Origin: Bradyrhizobium sp. CCBAU 51627
GTDB taxonomy: Bacteria > Pseudomonadota > Alphaproteobacteria > Rhizobiales > Xanthobacteraceae
Direction: 5' to 3'
Assembly: GCF_028128765.1 (NCBI RefSeq)
Contig: NZ_LBJG01000012.1
Location: forward strand, 95,181-159,180
DNA length: 64,000 bases
Shown: piece after piece, positions 62,323 through 64,000 of the stretch
Position numbering within the stretch: position 1 is the first letter of the stretch
Layout of the letters: the number at the start of each line of letters is the position of its first letter
The notes under the pieces: generated by a model
The model's database searches: none
Seen by the model: the letters and a program-made list of their open reading frames with translations, nothing else
Told to the model about the DNA's origin: nothing
Made by a program: the position numbers and the translations under genes

Positions 62323-62679
62323 ATGGACAAGAACTTTGTCGAGATCACGAAGAATATCTCGAACAACCTGAAGAAGCTGCGCAACGACATTCCTGATACG
62401 ATGAAGGGCTTTGCCGCGCTCGCCCAGGCGGCCACACGCGACGGCGCGTTGGACAGGAAGACCAAGGAGTTGATTGCGCTCGCGCTCGGCGTCGCCGCAC
62501 ATTGCGACGGCTGTATCGGATTTCACGCTGAAGCGCTCGTCAAGCTGGCGGCAACGCGGGAAGAGGTCGAGGAGGCTCTTGGCATGGCCGTCTATATGGG
62601 CGGAGGTCCGTCGCTGATGTACGCGGCAGATGCCATCGCTGCATATGAGCAGTTTCGGCAGCAGGCGGTTGCCGTTTGA
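62323..62679 (+). CDS. Carboxymuconolactone decarboxylase/AhpD-like protein
   Basis: This 118-residue protein has the AhpD-type active site HCDGCIGFH (C61 and C64 with flanking His), and KTKELIALALGVA before it. This marks a peroxidase-like or disulfide reductase member rather than the decarboxylase. It lies 10 nt after the RND pump, so probably cotranscribed. A CxxC redox protein fits the redox theme of the locus. Confidence 0.88.
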   Translation: MDKNFVEITKNISNNLKKLRNDIPDTMKGFAALAQAATRDGALDRKTKELIALALGVAAHCDGCIGFHAEALVKLAATREEVEEALGMAVYMGGGPSLMYAADAIAAYEQFRQQAVAV

Positions 62680-62704
62680 TCTGATCTGTCGTCGAGCCAG
62701 GCAA

Positions 62705-62738
62705 ACGGGACCGGACGAGCTTTCTCGTCCGGTCCCGT
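62705..62738 (+). terminator. Strong hairpin after the RND/AhpD-like unit
   Basis: A perfect 15-bp stem (ACGGGACCGGACGAG / CTCGTCCGGTCCCGT) with a 4-nt loop lies 25 bases after the stop. The T-run is poor, so it may be a bidirectional terminator or an mRNA stabiliser. Confidence 0.7.
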
Positions 62739-62755
62739 CCGTTATACTCTGCGGT

Positions 62756-63085
62756 TTACCAGCGGTCGTCGCCGACGCCGACGCCCACGCTCACGCCGGG
62801 CGCCCGAATGCCGACACCGGCGCGCGGGGCATCGTCCCAGTCGCGATAGGTCCGGCGCTCGTAATAGCGTTCGCGCGGCATTCTCGCATAGGAGTCACGC
62901 ACGATCACGCGCGCTCCGCCGTGGGTGCGATAGCAATTGCCGGCGTCATCACAGACGAGCCGGACCTCCTGAATGAGATCGGGGCTGGTGTATGCGCTGG
63001 TCGTGTAGAGATCGGCGGCCTTCGCGCCGCTCGTCGCAGCGAGAGCCCCCACACCGGCCAGCACCGCAATCGTGAACGTCCTCAT
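62756..63085 (-). CDS. Small secreted protein, unknown
   Basis: This 109-residue protein has a signal peptide (residues 1-23, cleavage after AKA). The mature part has LVCDDAGNCYRTHGG, a likely disulfide, and a Tyr/Arg-rich stretch. It ends Gly/Val-rich (APGVSVGVGVGDDRW). Similar short periplasmic proteins are frequent in Bradyrhizobium. ATG 63085 follows GAGGAGGACAGG, a strong ribosome site. Confidence 0.75.
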   Translation of the reverse strand: MRTFTIAVLAGVGALAATSGAKAADLYTTSAYTSPDLIQEVRLVCDDAGNCYRTHGGARVIVRDSYARMPRERYYERRTYRDWDDAPRAGVGIRAPGVSVGVGVGDDRW

Positions 63086-63190
63086 CCTGTCCTCCTCGGA
63101 AGCTGCCCTCGGCGGTAACAAGAATGGGAGGCGACGATCGTTCCGGCAGAGTTACAGGTTTTTCCCGGAACCGCGTGATGCGGTCCGCCG

Positions 63191-63595
63191 CTAGATCGGC
63201 TCGTAGGCTTCCGAGCCGCAGATATCGTCGGCTTCCGCGCGCCGCCGGTCGACGATCTTTCCGCCTGATATCGTCACGACGTAGGTCTGGGTGCCCAGCG
63301 CCGAGCCGGTGGCGGAGGTGAGCTGGGCGCGGACGCAGGCGGTCCAGCCCGATCCGCGGACCTCGTGATGGGGCAGCGCGACTTGCACCTCGCGCGGATA
63401 AGAGGTGTTGAGGAAGACGACTTCGATCTGCTCGCGGACCACCCGCTTGACGTCTGGCGGCGGTTCGGGGGGCGGCTGCTCGGCTTCCTTGAGGCGCATG
63501 AAGTCGGGCACTGGCGCGCGGCTGTCGGCGAAGCCGCACCCGCCAAGCGCAAGCGTGCCAGCGAGCATCGCCACACGAGCAACAATTCGCAACAT
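63191..63595 (-). CDS. Small lipoprotein, unknown
   Basis: This 134-residue protein has a lipoprotein signal peptide with lipobox LGGC (Cys20). A Pro/Glu-rich linker (EQPPPEPPPD) precedes a soluble domain containing VREQIEVVFLNTSYPREVQVA and GSGWTACVRAQL, ending CGSEAYEPI. Two cysteines could pair. No family recognised. The ATG at 63595 gives the correct signal peptide. Confidence 0.7.
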   Translation of the reverse strand: MLRIVARVAMLAGTLALGGCGFADSRAPVPDFMRLKEAEQPPPEPPPDVKRVVREQIEVVFLNTSYPREVQVALPHHEVRGSGWTACVRAQLTSATGSALGTQTYVVTISGGKIVDRRRAEADDICGSEAYEPI

Positions 63596-63738
63596 TTGTG
63601 AAGGTCCCCTGCGGGCCAACAGATAGGCGCGAATTCGGCGGGACGAAGTCCGGTCCGATCAACATTTGCTGAAGCGGCCGAACCCGCCGCATTGTTATGA
63701 CGGTTGTACCCGCTAACGATCGTTTCAGCGCAGGCGCA

Positions 63739-64000
63739 GATGGGCGGCCGGCGGCAGCCCAACGAGGGCGGCCAGAAGGTGGGCAACAAGCCCAAGGTCG
63801 ATGAGAATGCCTACAAGGCCGCGCTCGAGCGCATCCCCGAGCCCAATGAAAAGTACGATCCGTCGGGTGGTGCGCGTCCGAGCGAGCCCGCGAAAAAGCC
63901 GAAACAGAGCGAAGCAGGTGATGGCGGGCCGGCTGGGAGATCGGGGCGGCCTCGTCCTGCTGCTGGTCGTGCGACGTGGCATCGGCCGGGGAGAGAATCC
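63739..64000 (+). CDS. Small protein, unknown; runs off the right edge, possibly decayed
   Basis: The frame is open from ATG 63739 to the end of the window. It encodes a polar Gly/Asn/Lys-rich start, then PKVDENAYKAALERIPEPNEKYDP, in shortened form, and RPSEPAKKPKQS. The middle block resembles small periplasmic proteins known to me in Bradyrhizobium, which carry a signal peptide. Here the codons just upstream read VSAQAQ, the end of such a peptide, but a TGA lies in frame 13 codons before the ATG. The 5' part may therefore be frameshifted. The end lies beyond the window. Confidence 0.4.

Noticed and set aside
63725-63982. Leftward 85-codon frame at the right edge
   Set aside because: Arg/Leu-rich shadow. 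The rightward frame from 63739 has a protein-like PKVDENAYKAALERIPEP segment instead.

Overview
The window is a high-GC alphaproteobacterial chromosome segment that most resembles Bradyrhizobium or a close Nitrobacteraceae relative. The evidence is codon usage, very long flagellins of the thick subpolar Bradyrhizobium type, rhizobial flagellar gene order (flaF, flgN, fliX, a DUF6468-like gene, motE), a cckA hybrid kinase beside flhB, and interspersed palindromic repeats of the kind common in Bradyrhizobium. No rRNA, tRNA, CRISPR array, transposase or integrase was recognised.

Region 1 (1-38.6 kb) is most of a flagellar supercluster. It holds the end of one flagellin, a second complete 746-aa flagellin, flaF, a flaG-like gene, flgN-flgJ-flgI (leftward), fliX, flgH-flgA-flgG-flgF (leftward), fliL-fliM-DUF6468-motE, fliP-fliO (leftward), flgB-flgC-fliE-fliQ-fliR-flhB and cckA. 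Two accessory stretches interrupt it. One (7.1-11.1 kb) has an HxlR regulator with a divergent oxidoreductase, dksA, two decayed genes and a 2-keto-4-pentenoate hydratase-like enzyme. The other (18.1-26.1 kb) has a 1764-aa repeat adhesin, a FecR-domain protein and a TPR protein. Between this island and fliP lies a 1249-aa AMIN-like/TPR protein of unknown role.

The flagellar intergenic regions share a readable regulatory code. CtrA-type boxes (TTAA-N7-TTAA) precede the flagellin, fliX, flgB and the AMIN/TPR gene (two boxes), with a half site before fliL. Sigma-54 -24/-12 promoters precede flgI and flgF. A 19-bp palindrome family resembling the Caulobacter ftr (FlbD) element sits about 100 bp upstream of both sigma-54 promoters and twice in the fliO/flgB region. 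CckA, which controls CtrA in alphaproteobacteria, is encoded in the same window.

Region 2 (38.8-53.5 kb) is mostly housekeeping and small conserved genes: a Tim44-like membrane protein, a lectin-like secreted protein, a GST, an isoprenylcysteine methyltransferase-like protein, class I fumarase, and a carotenoid oxygenase/TetR/membrane-protein locus with four matching operators. It also has a SET-domain protein with a basic tail, an XRE regulator, a FrnE-like DsbA-family protein and a BioF2-like GNAT.

Region 3 (53.6-62.7 kb) looks like a sulfide/persulfide response locus. An ArsR-family regulator with the SqrR/BigR cysteine spacing is divergent from sqr-trxC-DUF2892-ccoG-membrane protein, and is followed by an RND adaptor, RND pump and AhpD-like gene. 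The window ends with small secreted proteins.
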